Positions 1 to 6,889 are shown, numbered from the stretch's first letter. The stretch is DNA of 15,173 bases from an uncultured Clostridia bacterium (GCA_946626395.1 CAMOUF010000133.1:1-15173), one strand, 5' to 3'. The notes: generated by a model from the letters alone, not told the origin. Numbers and translations are program-made.

Positions 1-63
1 GCCAATGCCGTCGGGCCCCGGCAGGGAAGAAATGTGGAGCAGGATTCCGCTTTGACGCAGCAT
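1..63 (-). CDS. malQ: 4-alpha-glucanotransferase (amylomaltase, GH77), N-terminal fragment
   Basis: The first 21 codons of a minus-strand gene that continues past the left edge. The ATG is at 63-61, preceded by an AAGGGA-like ribosome-binding site near 71-76. The readable peptide contains SGILLHISSLPGPDGIG, which matches the very conserved N-terminus of GH77 amylomaltases (SSGILLHPTSLPGPYGIG type). The family is cytoplasmic and transfers glucan chains between maltodextrins, releasing glucose. The gene follows the LacI-type regulator on the same strand with a 91-base gap, so the two may be co-transcribed, which fits a maltose/maltodextrin locus. No convincing separate promoter is visible in the gap. 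Only the N-terminus can be judged, so whether the gene is intact is unknown. Confidence 0.82.
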   Translation of the reverse strand, partial: MLRQSGILLHISSLPGPDGIG

Positions 64-154
64 GTAGATCGTCCCTTTCGTATGATTTTATATGTTGATC
101 CTTTTTGAATTGCAGAAAAATCAGGAAGAAGAACCCAGGATTTATTGATCACTA

Positions 155-190
155 TTAACTCCTCATTCCTAACTCCTCACTCCTAACTCT
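155..190. repeat. Single-armed heptamer repeat overlapping the end of the LacI-family gene
   Basis: Read on the minus strand, this stretch is a 7-base-period array of TTAGGAG/TGAGGAG units ending in TTAATAG. It matches the left arm of the inverted repeat at 4483-4514, and the TTAATAGT that follows it, with a single difference visible by eye. It encodes residues 341-351 and the TAA stop of the LacI-family regulator. No opposite arm is visible between here and the left edge, so this may be half of an element or a remnant. Confidence 0.8.
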
Positions 191-1210
191 GATAGAGCCC
201 GGCGCTGATTCCCGCATCTCCAGCTTCCCGGCCACGGTGACGTGGCGGGCGGGGGCGTGATTTTCCATCATATCCAGCAGCACCGCCATGCTTTCCCGGG
301 CGATTTCCTCCACGGGCTGGGCCACGGTGGACAGGCGCGGCACGGTGTAGCGGCCGATTTCCGTGCCGTCCACGCCCATGACGCTCACATCCTCCGGCAC
401 CAGGCGGCCCAGATCCTTCAGCGCCCTTATCACCCCCAGGGCCACCGTATCGCTCATGCAGAAGGCGGCGTCGGTTTCCGGGCTGCCGGGGAAAAAGGCC
501 AGGGCGGCCCGGTAGGCGTCCTCTAAAGTAAACCGGGTTTTCACGTATTGGCTTTCCGGCAGGGAGAAGCCCCGGGCTGCCAGCGCGTCCGCCGCTCCCT
601 GGGCCCGCAGGGCCAGGCTGTCGCTGCCAATGGGGCTGCCGCCGAAAACGGCGATATGGCGTCTGCCCCCTTGCAGCAGGGCTTCCACTGCCTGACGGGC
701 CATGGCCCGGTCGTCCATGGACACGGAGGAGGCCCGCTCCATGGCGGTGCCTCGGGTGTTCACGGTAGAAAACACCATGGGCAGATTCACCCCGTTCAGA
801 GCGGCGCAGCGCCCGTCGATCCGGCTGCCCAGGAACAGGATGCCCCCCACCCGGCGGCCATGGGTCAGGGTCAGGGCGTGGCGGAATTCATCGTCCTCTT
901 CATCGATGTACTCGGTAATCACCGAGGTTTTTTCGCTCCGGGGACATTGAAGCATCGCTTCCGCCAGGGCGTTGAGAAACGGGTTCTGCCGCCCCCGGAT
1001 GATCAGGGCGATGGCTTCCCCGTCCGCCTGCTTTAACCCCCGGGCGTTGGCGTTGCCCACAAAATGGCATTCCGCGATGACCTGGCGCACCTTTTCCTTG
1101 GTCCGTTGGCTCACGTCCGGCCTGTCGTTGAGCACCCGGGACACAGTGGTCACGCTGACCCCCGCTTTTTCAGCAATGTCCCGGATGGTGTAAATAATCA
1201 AAGAAACCAC
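155..1210 (-). CDS. LacI/GalR-family transcriptional regulator
   Basis: A sugar-responsive DNA-binding repressor of normal family length (351 aa from the outermost start). Residues 8-30 form the LacI helix-turn-helix (TIRDIAEKAGVSVTTVSRVLN), followed by a hinge near residue 60 and a periplasmic-binding-protein-like effector and dimerisation domain. The listed start is GTG at 1210. TTG at 1201 is equally or more likely, because AGGTGG at 1207-1212 sits 5 bases before it and the GTG lacks a well-spaced site. A near-consensus promoter and a palindromic operator lie just upstream, suggesting autoregulation. Adjacent malQ and the GH13 and CUT1 genes in the window suggest a MalR-like role; this is inference. 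Oddity: the natural C-terminus probably ends near RESAPGS, and the last 11 residues plus the stop are encoded by a dispersed heptamer repeat. Confidence 0.93.
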   Translation of the reverse strand: MVSLIIYTIRDIAEKAGVSVTTVSRVLNDRPDVSQRTKEKVRQVIAECHFVGNANARGLKQADGEAIALIIRGRQNPFLNALAEAMLQCPRSEKTSVITEYIDEEDDEFRHALTLTHGRRVGGILFLGSRIDGRCAALNGVNLPMVFSTVNTRGTAMERASSVSMDDRAMARQAVEALLQGGRRHIAVFGGSPIGSDSLALRAQGAADALAARGFSLPESQYVKTRFTLEDAYRAALAFFPGSPETDAAFCMSDTVALGVIRALKDLGRLVPEDVSVMGVDGTEIGRYTVPRLSTVAQPVEEIARESMAVLLDMMENHAPARHVTVAGKLEMRESAPGSIRVRSEELGMRS

Positions 1211-1232
1211 CTGCCTGATACGATGCTGGAAT

Positions 1233-1246
1233 CGTTATCGGTAACG
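1233..1246. promoter_or_regulatory. Probable LacI-family operator (autoregulation)
   Basis: The palindrome CGTTATCGGTAACG has 5-base perfect arms and a central CG; six of seven half-site positions match. This is the usual shape of LacI/GalR-family operators. It lies about 9-22 bases downstream of the predicted start point of the regulator's own promoter, a position suited to blocking initiation or early elongation. No second copy was seen elsewhere in the window. Confidence 0.6.
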
Positions 1247-1261
1247 TTTTCATTCAGGCAT

Positions 1262-1290
1262 ATCATAGCATTCGACAGATGCGCTGTCAA
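1262..1290 (-). promoter_or_regulatory. Sigma-A promoter of the LacI-family gene
   Basis: On the minus strand, TTGACA (1290-1285), a 17-base spacer and TATGAT (1267-1262), with TG one base before the -10 (extended -10). Transcription should start near 1255. This is one of the strongest promoters in the window, which fits a gene held down by a repressor. Confidence 0.85.
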
Positions 1291-1358
1291 GAGATTCCAT
1301 AGAAAAATTGGAGTTGTCCAGTCGTGCATTTTCTGTGAACATTTTTAGGCCATCATTC

Positions 1359-1460
1359 AGTTCAAAGTTCTATGTTCCAAGCCAAATAGCCTTTCCTCCC
1401 CGGCGTGTCCATTTGTGTGAAACAAATCCGCTTGGAACTTTGAACTTTGAACTTAGAACT
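1359..1460. repeat. Heptamer inverted-repeat element (TTTGAAC type)
   Basis: The left arm at 1359-1381 pairs with the right arm at 1431-1453, with 21 of 23 positions complementary. The right arm reads as 7-base units TTGGAAC, TTTGAAC, TTTGAAC, TTAGAAC (1432-1459). The loop holds a nested hairpin, ATTTGT/ACAAAT, at 1411-1427. The element lies between the LacI promoter region and the 3' end of the minus-strand PPOx gene, with no ORF of its own. Its layout parallels the element at 4483-4574 but its heptamers differ. Confidence 0.75.
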
Positions 1461-1470
1461 AAAAAATGCC

Positions 1471-1947
1471 TTACGCCTCATTGACCAGCTTGCCCGTCAT
1501 GTGCTCGGGCCGCAGGCGGAACATGAGGGTGGCGGGGCCGGAATGAAGGATCTCATGCTCGATATAGGCTTCATCCCGGGTGAATTTATGGCTGAGCCTG
1601 CGGGAAATATCATAAATGGTTTCCCTGTCCTCCACCATTTCGATCCTGCCGAACACGATCACGCTTTTGATATTCAGCGCCCACTGTCCCTCTTTCCGGT
1701 AGCCTTCATCGAACACGCAGAAGGAGGCTTTCCCGCATTTTTTCATAGCGTCGATTTTGTGGCCTGTTTTGCCGCTGTGGAAATACAGGCAGCCGTCCTC
1801 CTCGTTGTAATAATGATTGATGGGCAGGCCGTAAGGATAGCCTTCATCCCCGATGAGGCTCAGCACGCCCCGAAGCTGTTCCCGCAAAACCTGAATGCAG
1901 TCTTCTTTGGAAATCTGCTGCTTGAACCGCGTCATTGTCCGAAACAT
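1471..1947 (-). CDS. Pyridoxamine 5'-phosphate oxidase-family flavin-binding protein (NimA-like split barrel)
   Basis: A 158-aa cytoplasmic protein with the look of the FMN-binding split-barrel family: an N-terminal helix, then a strand ending GDEGYPYGLPINHYY, then LYFHSGKTGHKIDAM, a typical FMN-phosphate-contact segment, and CFCVFDEG-like and VIVFGRIEMVED strands. Members reduce or bind small molecules using a flavin; the substrate cannot be told from sequence, and nitroimidazole reduction is only one known role in the group. The ATG at 1947 has AGGAGG (1955-1960) 7 bases upstream. A TATGAT at about 1972-1977 could be its -10 element, but no good -35 is present. The gene is divergent from the alpha/beta hydrolase gene and appears to be transcribed alone. 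Confidence 0.85.
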   Translation of the reverse strand: MFRTMTRFKQQISKEDCIQVLREQLRGVLSLIGDEGYPYGLPINHYYNEEDGCLYFHSGKTGHKIDAMKKCGKASFCVFDEGYRKEGQWALNIKSVIVFGRIEMVEDRETIYDISRRLSHKFTRDEAYIEHEILHSGPATLMFRLRPEHMTGKLVNEA

Positions 1948-2042
1948 AGCCGTTCCTCCTATTTCCTTATCATATCATAGGCGGCGAAATCCCGCCAGAG
2001 AAAGAAGCGGCTGAAAGAACATTTATCTGTCAAGAATTGCTG

Positions 2043-2071
2043 TTGCGCATCAATGAAGGATACGATATAAT
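2043..2071 (+). promoter_or_regulatory. Promoter of the hydrolase-dipeptidase operon
   Basis: TTGCGC (2043-2048), a 17-base spacer and a perfect TATAAT (2066-2071). The expected start is near 2078, giving a leader of about 105 bases before the ATG at 2184. The leader contains small hairpins, including one that takes in the upstream GGAGG (see the hairpin entry). Confidence 0.75.
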
Positions 2072-2118
2072 GATTATGGGGGGCTGATCCCGCTGATGCC
2101 GCGGGGCTGAATCAATCA

Positions 2119-2155
2119 AAAAGCCAGCCGGGAAACCAAATGGAGGCTGTCTTTT
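2119..2155 (+). promoter_or_regulatory. Leader stem-loop overlapping a ribosome-binding site
   Basis: AAAAG-C-CAGCC at 2119-2129 can pair with GGCTG-T-CTTTT at 2145-2155 (10 pairs around one mismatch). The 3' arm takes in the GG of GGAGG (2142-2146), which would serve a TTG start at 2154. The tail has only four T residues before GCG, so it is a weak terminator at best. A role in controlling translation or transcription is possible but unproven. Confidence 0.35.
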
Positions 2156-2183
2156 GCGCGTGACGATTGAACGAGGAAAAAGT

Positions 2184-3158
2184 ATGACCAAGAAGAAAAG
2201 GCGGATCGTGATCATTCTGTGCTCCCTGCTGCTGCTGGCGGTGGCTGCGTCAGTTTTCGCCGGGAATTATATGGTGAGCTTTGCCATTGGCCGCACCACC
2301 GGCACCGTCAATGTGGCTCCTCCCTCGCAGGTATCCCAGGAGGACAGCCGGTCGATTTCTGAAAACTGGCAGCAGATGGCCCAGCAAACCCAGGATTGGG
2401 GCGAAACGATCCAGCGGGAAAGCGTGTCGATTCTTTCCCATGACGGCTTGACCCTGAAGGGGGAATACGCCCTGAACGCCGAGCCCTCCCATCTGTGGCT
2501 CATCGCCGTGCATGGCTATCGGGGAAACCACACCCATATGTTTACCCTTGCTTCTTTCTATGGCTTGCGGGGCTATAACGTGCTGCTGCCCGACCTGCGG
2601 GGCTGCGGTGAATCGGGCGGCGATTACATCGGCATGGGCTGGCCGGACCGCAAGGATATGCTGCAATGGATCGATTGGATCATCGGGCGCGACCCTCAGG
2701 CCCAAATCGTGCTGCACGGCATTTCCATGGGCGGGGCCACGGTGATCATGACCGCGGGAGAGGAGCTGCCGCCCCAGGTAAAAGCCGTTGTGGAGGATTG
2801 CGGCTACACCAGCGTGTGGGATATTTTCCGGGATGAAATGGCGGTGCTGTTCCATCTGCCCGCCTTCCCTGTGCTGCATATCGCCAGCGTTATTTCTTCC
2901 CTGCGGGCCGGATACAGCTTCTCGGAAGCGTCTTCCCTGGAACAGGTGAAAAAGGCGAAGGTGCCCATGCTGTTCATCCATGGAGAAAAGGATAATTTTG
3001 TCCACACGGAGATGGTGTATCCCCTCTATGAAGCCTGCCCCACGGAAAAGCAGCTGCTGGTGGTGGAGGGCGCGGGACACGGCAGCTCCTACACCAAGAA
3101 CCCGGTATTGTATTTTGACACCATATTCTCTTTTCTTGAAAAATACATCCAGCAATGA
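2184..3158 (+). CDS. Membrane-anchored alpha/beta hydrolase (YqkD-like)
   Basis: A 324-aa serine hydrolase. Residues 1-7 are positively charged and about 8-27 form one hydrophobic segment, so the catalytic domain probably faces outward, tethered by its N-terminus. Visible landmarks are HGYRGNHTHM (oxyanion-hole region), DLRGCGESGG, the nucleophile elbow GISMGG with Ser181, Asp270 in FIHGEKDNFV, and His299 in GAGHGSSY. All three catalytic residues are in the expected order. The substrate (ester, amide or peptide) is not predictable. I chose ATG 2184 because GAGG at 2173-2176 is well spaced; TTG at 2154 (10 residues longer) is an alternative with its own GGAGG. It is followed after 76 bases by the VanX-type gene, with no terminator between, so the two likely form an operon acting outside the membrane. 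Confidence 0.88.
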   Translation: MTKKKRRIVIILCSLLLLAVAASVFAGNYMVSFAIGRTTGTVNVAPPSQVSQEDSRSISENWQQMAQQTQDWGETIQRESVSILSHDGLTLKGEYALNAEPSHLWLIAVHGYRGNHTHMFTLASFYGLRGYNVLLPDLRGCGESGGDYIGMGWPDRKDMLQWIDWIIGRDPQAQIVLHGISMGGATVIMTAGEELPPQVKAVVEDCGYTSVWDIFRDEMAVLFHLPAFPVLHIASVISSLRAGYSFSEASSLEQVKKAKVPMLFIHGEKDNFVHTEMVYPLYEACPTEKQLLVVEGAGHGSSYTKNPVLYFDTIFSFLEKYIQQ

Positions 3159-3234
3159 AAGCCGGGGAGACCGGGTTCAGGAAAAGGAACAGCGGGAAAC
3201 GCTGAACTGAAAACAAAAAAGAGGGTGAAGGAAG

Positions 3235-4383
3235 ATGAAAAAAGTGTTGGCGTTGGTTTTGCTCTTTGCGCTTCTGTGGGGTGTTTCCGCGATAGCGGAA
3301 AGCGATGTGAAGCTGTCGGATGACGCTTCGGATTTCGTGCTGCTCTCCGACGCGGTGCCAGACGCTATTCTGGAAATTCGCTACTATTCCACCTATAATT
3401 TCGTGGGAGACCGGATCGACGGCTACGAACAGCCTGTGGCGCTTCTCACCCGGGAAGCCGCCAAAGCGCTTCGGGAGGTCAGCGATGAACTGGTTGAAAA
3501 AGGCTATCGCCTGAAAATCTACGACGCTTACCGGCCTCAAATGGCGGTGTCCCATTTCATGCGCTGGGCCATGGATTTTGAGGACGTTCGCATGAAAAAG
3601 TATTTCTATCCGGATTTGGAGAAGGATGTGCTGTTCCCCCTGGGCTACATCGCCGAGCATTCCGGCCACAGCCGGGGCAGCACGGTGGACCTGACGCTGT
3701 TTGACATGGCAACGGAAAAAGAAGCGGATATGGGTGGCACCTTTGATTACTTTGGGGAGCTGAGCCACCCGGATTACACGGAGATCACCCAGGAGCAGTA
3801 CGAAAACCGGATGCTCCTTCGGGAAGCGATGCTGGCCCACGGCTTCAAGCCCCTGGCGGAAGAATGGTGGCATTTTACCCTAAAAGACGAGCCCTATCCC
3901 GATACCTATTTCACCTTCCCCGTCAGCGTCCATTCCGTACAGCCGCTGTTTGATCCGCCGGCCCCCGCGCCTGCGCCTGCGGCGGAAGCCTTTGGAGAAG
4001 AATACTGGGCCGTGCTGGCGCAGCTTGAAAATGGCACAGCGGGCGCTGCCCTCAAAACGGCCGCTGCCGCTGAAAAGGTTTGCGCCTTCGCGGTGAAGGG
4101 CGCGCTGTGGAATCTCGATACCCCATCCCTGCGCGCCAATATGCTTTCCGCCTTTGAACAGCTGAGCCCCCAGGAGCAGTCTGCCGCCCAGGCAGGCTTT
4201 GACGCCGTCCGCGCGCTGCTGGATGACTGCCTGCGGGACTGGGAGGGGAACCGCGGCGTTTTTGAGGATGCCGGGGTGGCTGAAAGCATGGATGAAGTGA
4301 TGTGCGATCCGCTGAACCGCCTGGCCTGGGAAAACCTGCGGAACCACACCCTGACCATGGGAAACGATGAAAACGCTGAATGA
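3235..4383 (+). CDS. Exported VanX-type D-Ala-D-Ala dipeptidase with C-terminal extension
   Basis: A 382-aa zinc peptidase of family M15D. A clear Sec signal peptide (MKKVLALVLLFALLWGVSAIA) precedes the enzyme domain. The VanX residues are all present with exact spacing: Arg100 in DAYRP (VanX Arg71), His145 and Asp152 in SGHSRGSTVD (zinc ligands His116, Asp123), Glu210 and His213 in EEWWHF (catalytic Glu181, zinc ligand His184). The known reaction is hydrolysis of D-Ala-D-Ala. VanX itself is about 202 aa and cytoplasmic. This one is exported and carries about 130 extra residues after a PAPAPAPA linker near residue 244, forming a probable helical domain I do not recognise. Export argues for scavenging or wall turnover rather than glycopeptide resistance, and no vanH, vanA or regulator genes are present. 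A GAAGGAAG site precedes the ATG, and a terminator follows. Confidence 0.92.
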   Translation: MKKVLALVLLFALLWGVSAIAESDVKLSDDASDFVLLSDAVPDAILEIRYYSTYNFVGDRIDGYEQPVALLTREAAKALREVSDELVEKGYRLKIYDAYRPQMAVSHFMRWAMDFEDVRMKKYFYPDLEKDVLFPLGYIAEHSGHSRGSTVDLTLFDMATEKEADMGGTFDYFGELSHPDYTEITQEQYENRMLLREAMLAHGFKPLAEEWWHFTLKDEPYPDTYFTFPVSVHSVQPLFDPPAPAPAPAAEAFGEEYWAVLAQLENGTAGAALKTAAAAEKVCAFAVKGALWNLDTPSLRANMLSAFEQLSPQEQSAAQAGFDAVRALLDDCLRDWEGNRGVFEDAGVAESMDEVMCDPLNRLAWENLRNHTLTMGNDENAE

Positions 4384-4420
4384 AGGGAAAATCCGGTTCG
4401 GCCCTTTTCTCTTCTCCAAT

Positions 4421-4458
4421 GTCCGGCCTGGCAGCAGGCCGGACTTTTGCTTTTATTT
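4421..4458 (+). terminator. Intrinsic terminator after the VanX-type gene
   Basis: A perfect 10-bp stem GTCCGGCCTG/CAGGCCGGAC (4421-4430 with 4435-4444), a GCAG loop, then TTTTGCTTTTATTT. It closes the hydrolase-dipeptidase operon. Confidence 0.92.
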
Positions 4459-4482
4459 GACGGTTGAAGAACGCTTTAAATC

Positions 4483-4574
4483 AGTTAGGAGTGAGGAGTT
4501 AGGAGTGAGGAGTTAATAGTTTGCGTTTCGCGCATTTTCAACAATTTTCAACTCCTCACTCCTAACTCCTAACT
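4483..4574. repeat. Heptamer inverted-repeat element (TTAGGAG type)
   Basis: The left arm (4483-4514) is a 7-base-period array of TTAGGAG/TGAGGAG. The right arm (4550-4574) is its inverted counterpart, with 24 of 25 positions able to pair and a 35-base loop (4515-4549). The left arm and the first bases of the loop match the copy inside the end of the LacI-family gene. The 340-base gap from 4384 to 4723 holds only this element, the preceding terminator and the following promoter; I see no gene in it. Confidence 0.85.
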
Positions 4575-4636
4575 TTGTGACTTAAAGTGCTCTATATGCC
4601 TCTGATCAATTACTAAACAAGTTGATGATTCACTCC

Positions 4637-4665
4637 TTGCCAAGCCATGCGGCATATGGTATACT
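4637..4665 (+). promoter_or_regulatory. Promoter of the YczE-family/glycosidase operon
   Basis: TTGCCA (4637-4642), a 17-base spacer, TATACT (4660-4665). The start point should be near 4672. This rules out the open-frame ATG at 4622 as the translation start, since it lies upstream of the promoter. Confidence 0.8.
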
Positions 4666-4723
4666 TTCCCTGTTCCAAAGTTTGCCACTGCAAAGGGCGG
4701 CGGGATGTACGGAGACATGGAAG

Positions 4724-5419
4724 ATGACGAACATGAAGGATCTGCGGGATAACCGCACGCCCCGTGCGATTCTTTTGAACGCGCTGCTGGCGGCGGTGAG
4801 CTTATTTGCAAACGGCTTCGGGGTCTATCTGACCATTCAGGCCAATATCGGGGCTGGGCCCTGGGATGTGCTGAATCTGGGCCTTTCCAAGACCTTTGGC
4901 ATTCTGTACGGCACCGCGTCCATTTCGGTGTCGGTCACCATTCTGATCATTGATATACTGCTGGGGGAGCCCATCGGTGTCGCTATGTTTATCGACGCCC
5001 TGGTGGTGGGAAAAGCCGTGGACTTTTTTAATGCTATCCATGCCGTGCCCGCCGGGAATAACCTGGTTACGGGCATCCTGATGATGCTGGGCGGGCTGGT
5101 GGTGGTAGCGTATACCCAATATACCTATATGATCGCCTCCCTGGGCTGCGGCCCCCGGGACACGCTGATGGTGGGGCTGGCCAAGCGGGCCGGGAAAATC
5201 CCCATCGGCCTGGTGAGCATCGCGCTGCTGGGCACCGCCACGCTGGTGGGCTGGCTGCTGGGCGGCCCGGTGGGGGTGGGTACGCTGATTTGCTCTTTTT
5301 GCGCCGGTCCCATTATGCAGTTCGCCTTCACCACCGTGCATTTTAACGCCACCGGCATCCGCCATCAGCGGCTGAGGGAATCCCTGAAGGTGCTGCTGCC
5401 CGCAAAGAGCAAATCCTGA
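4724..5419 (+). CDS. YczE/YyaS-family integral membrane protein
   Basis: A 231-aa polytopic membrane protein. It has the internal duplication seen in this family. The first half carries NIGAGPWDVLNLGLSK (residues 41-56) and the second SLGCGPRDTLMVGLAKR (residues 139-155), each followed by hydrophobic helices and a GEPIG/GGPVG turn. About five or six membrane segments can be drawn. The family's biochemical role is not established. The start at ATG 4724 has GGAG at 4711-4714; ATG 4733 is an alternative. The glycosidase-like gene starts 35 bases downstream, with no terminator between, so the two are probably co-transcribed and the membrane protein may serve that enzyme's pathway, for example as a transporter. 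That link is inference. Confidence 0.88.
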   Translation: MTNMKDLRDNRTPRAILLNALLAAVSLFANGFGVYLTIQANIGAGPWDVLNLGLSKTFGILYGTASISVSVTILIIDILLGEPIGVAMFIDALVVGKAVDFFNAIHAVPAGNNLVTGILMMLGGLVVVAYTQYTYMIASLGCGPRDTLMVGLAKRAGKIPIGLVSIALLGTATLVGWLLGGPVGVGTLICSFCAGPIMQFAFTTVHFNATGIRHQRLRESLKVLLPAKSKS

Positions 5420-5454
5420 AGCATGGAAAAGCAAATCACTTGAGGTGACAGAAA

Positions 5455-6861
5455 ATGAAAAAGCTTCATATGGGCCCTGCCCGCTGCGCGCTGGACCTGG
5501 GCGACGGCAGCGAACGGGGCGAGTACGTCAGCCAGGATTATATTCTGCAGAAGCTGGGCCGCCCCCATCGGGCGGTGAATATTATGTATACCTATTATCC
5601 CCATGACGAGGAATGGCCCGCCCGCATTTCCGAGGCCTGGAAGGACCGGAACGTAATCTTCGCCTGGGATTACCCCTATGACGATTATTTCCCCTATGAT
5701 GTAAACGGTCAGCCCTTTGAGCAGATGCGGGATATCCGTCGCCATGGGCAGGACGTGCTTTTGACGCTGACGCTGGACTGCGGCCTTCAGGATCAGGAGC
5801 TGGAAAAGGTGGCCCGGCAGATGCGGCCCTTTGGGCGGATGATGCTTCGCATCAATCACGAGTGCTGCGGCACCTGGTTCCAGCACAACAAGCGCTATAC
5901 CTATGCCCAGGTAGGCGCGTTCTTTGTGCGCTTTGCGGCCATCCTGCGCCGGGAAGCGCCCAATGTGCGCATCATCTTCTGCGGCGGCTGGGGCTTGCCT
6001 GACGGCCATGTGGAGCAGGAGGAGGCGTTCAAAGACTGTTACGCCGCCGCCGACCTGTGGAGCTGCGACGGCTATCCCGCCCTGCACTTTGGCTGGCCCT
6101 ACGATGTGGCCGAGGTGGGCGGCGGAAAATACAAGGCCAACCCCATCAGCATGATCGTGGAGCAGTTCGCCCTGACCCATAAGCGGGCCACGGAGCTGGC
6201 CGGGGAAAGCAAGCCCATGATCACCGCCGAATTCAACACCGACGGGGATGTCACCGGCCCCTGGCTGCAGGGAGAATCCGTTGTCCGCTTTGCCCATTAC
6301 TGGCGGGATCATCAGGAAGACTGGTTCAAATCCATCAGCCTCTATCAGTTCCGGGATCGGGGCCGCCTGGGCCTGGAGCGGGAGGATCCCAACAACAGCG
6401 CCGTGGGCATCGAGCAGCCCATCCTTTCCCAGTACCGGGATCAGGTGCTGAATGATCCCTGGTTCATGCCGGAAATGAGGGAAGGAGAGGAAGCGTCCTT
6501 CCCCGCCTCCCTGCGCTGGGGCAGCGCCGAGGATGCCGATGGCCTGGCCCTTCCCATCGCTTTTAAAGGCAATCCGGTGTTCTGCGAAATGACCGTGGAG
6601 CAGCCCATCGGCCTGATGGTGGAATTGAATGGCCGCTGGTTCTATAAGGCCCCCGGCACGAAAACCATTGATCTGATGAGCGCCTTTTTTGACCGTCCGC
6701 TGTCCGGCCCCCAAGAACTGACCCTCAAGCTGTTCGCCCCGCCTGCCGATGGCGTGAACAGGGACGATGGGGGAGAGGACTGGCTTTTCAATTTCCGCGC
6801 GGTGCTTAAAAAAGCCCCGGACATGCGCATCCGATATGAAGCGCCGGGCGTGGTGGGTTGA
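5455..6861 (+). CDS. Cytoplasmic glycoside hydrolase-like protein (TIM barrel, clan GH-A type, GH26-like)
   Basis: A 468-aa protein without a signal peptide. The first ~310 residues look like a beta/alpha barrel. MLRINHECCGTWF places Glu136 at the usual clan GH-A acid/base position at the end of strand 4, and MITAEFNTDGD places Glu259 as candidate nucleophile at the end of strand 7. The overall pattern (LGR..., VIFAWDYPYDD, R-x-x-HE...W) recalls GH26, but I cannot assign a family firmly. Residues from about 345 to the end are strand-rich (MTVEQPIGLMVELNGRW, GPQELTLKLFAPP) and may form a C-terminal beta domain. The ATG has GAGGTGA at 5442-5448. The lack of export suggests it acts on oligosaccharides already imported. 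No terminator was seen after the stop; the next gene has its own promoter. Confidence 0.7.
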   Translation: MKKLHMGPARCALDLGDGSERGEYVSQDYILQKLGRPHRAVNIMYTYYPHDEEWPARISEAWKDRNVIFAWDYPYDDYFPYDVNGQPFEQMRDIRRHGQDVLLTLTLDCGLQDQELEKVARQMRPFGRMMLRINHECCGTWFQHNKRYTYAQVGAFFVRFAAILRREAPNVRIIFCGGWGLPDGHVEQEEAFKDCYAAADLWSCDGYPALHFGWPYDVAEVGGGKYKANPISMIVEQFALTHKRATELAGESKPMITAEFNTDGDVTGPWLQGESVVRFAHYWRDHQEDWFKSISLYQFRDRGRLGLEREDPNNSAVGIEQPILSQYRDQVLNDPWFMPEMREGEEASFPASLRWGSAEDADGLALPIAFKGNPVFCEMTVEQPIGLMVELNGRWFYKAPGTKTIDLMSAFFDRPLSGPQELTLKLFAPPADGVNRDDGGEDWLFNFRAVLKKAPDMRIRYEAPGVVG

Positions 6862-6889
6862 TCGAATCCCAGACGCAACAGCGGGTTGC

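Noticed and set aside
3235..4383. Vancomycin-resistance gene vanX
   Set aside because: The enzyme has a signal peptide and a C-terminal extension, and no vanH, vanA/B or VanRS genes are nearby.
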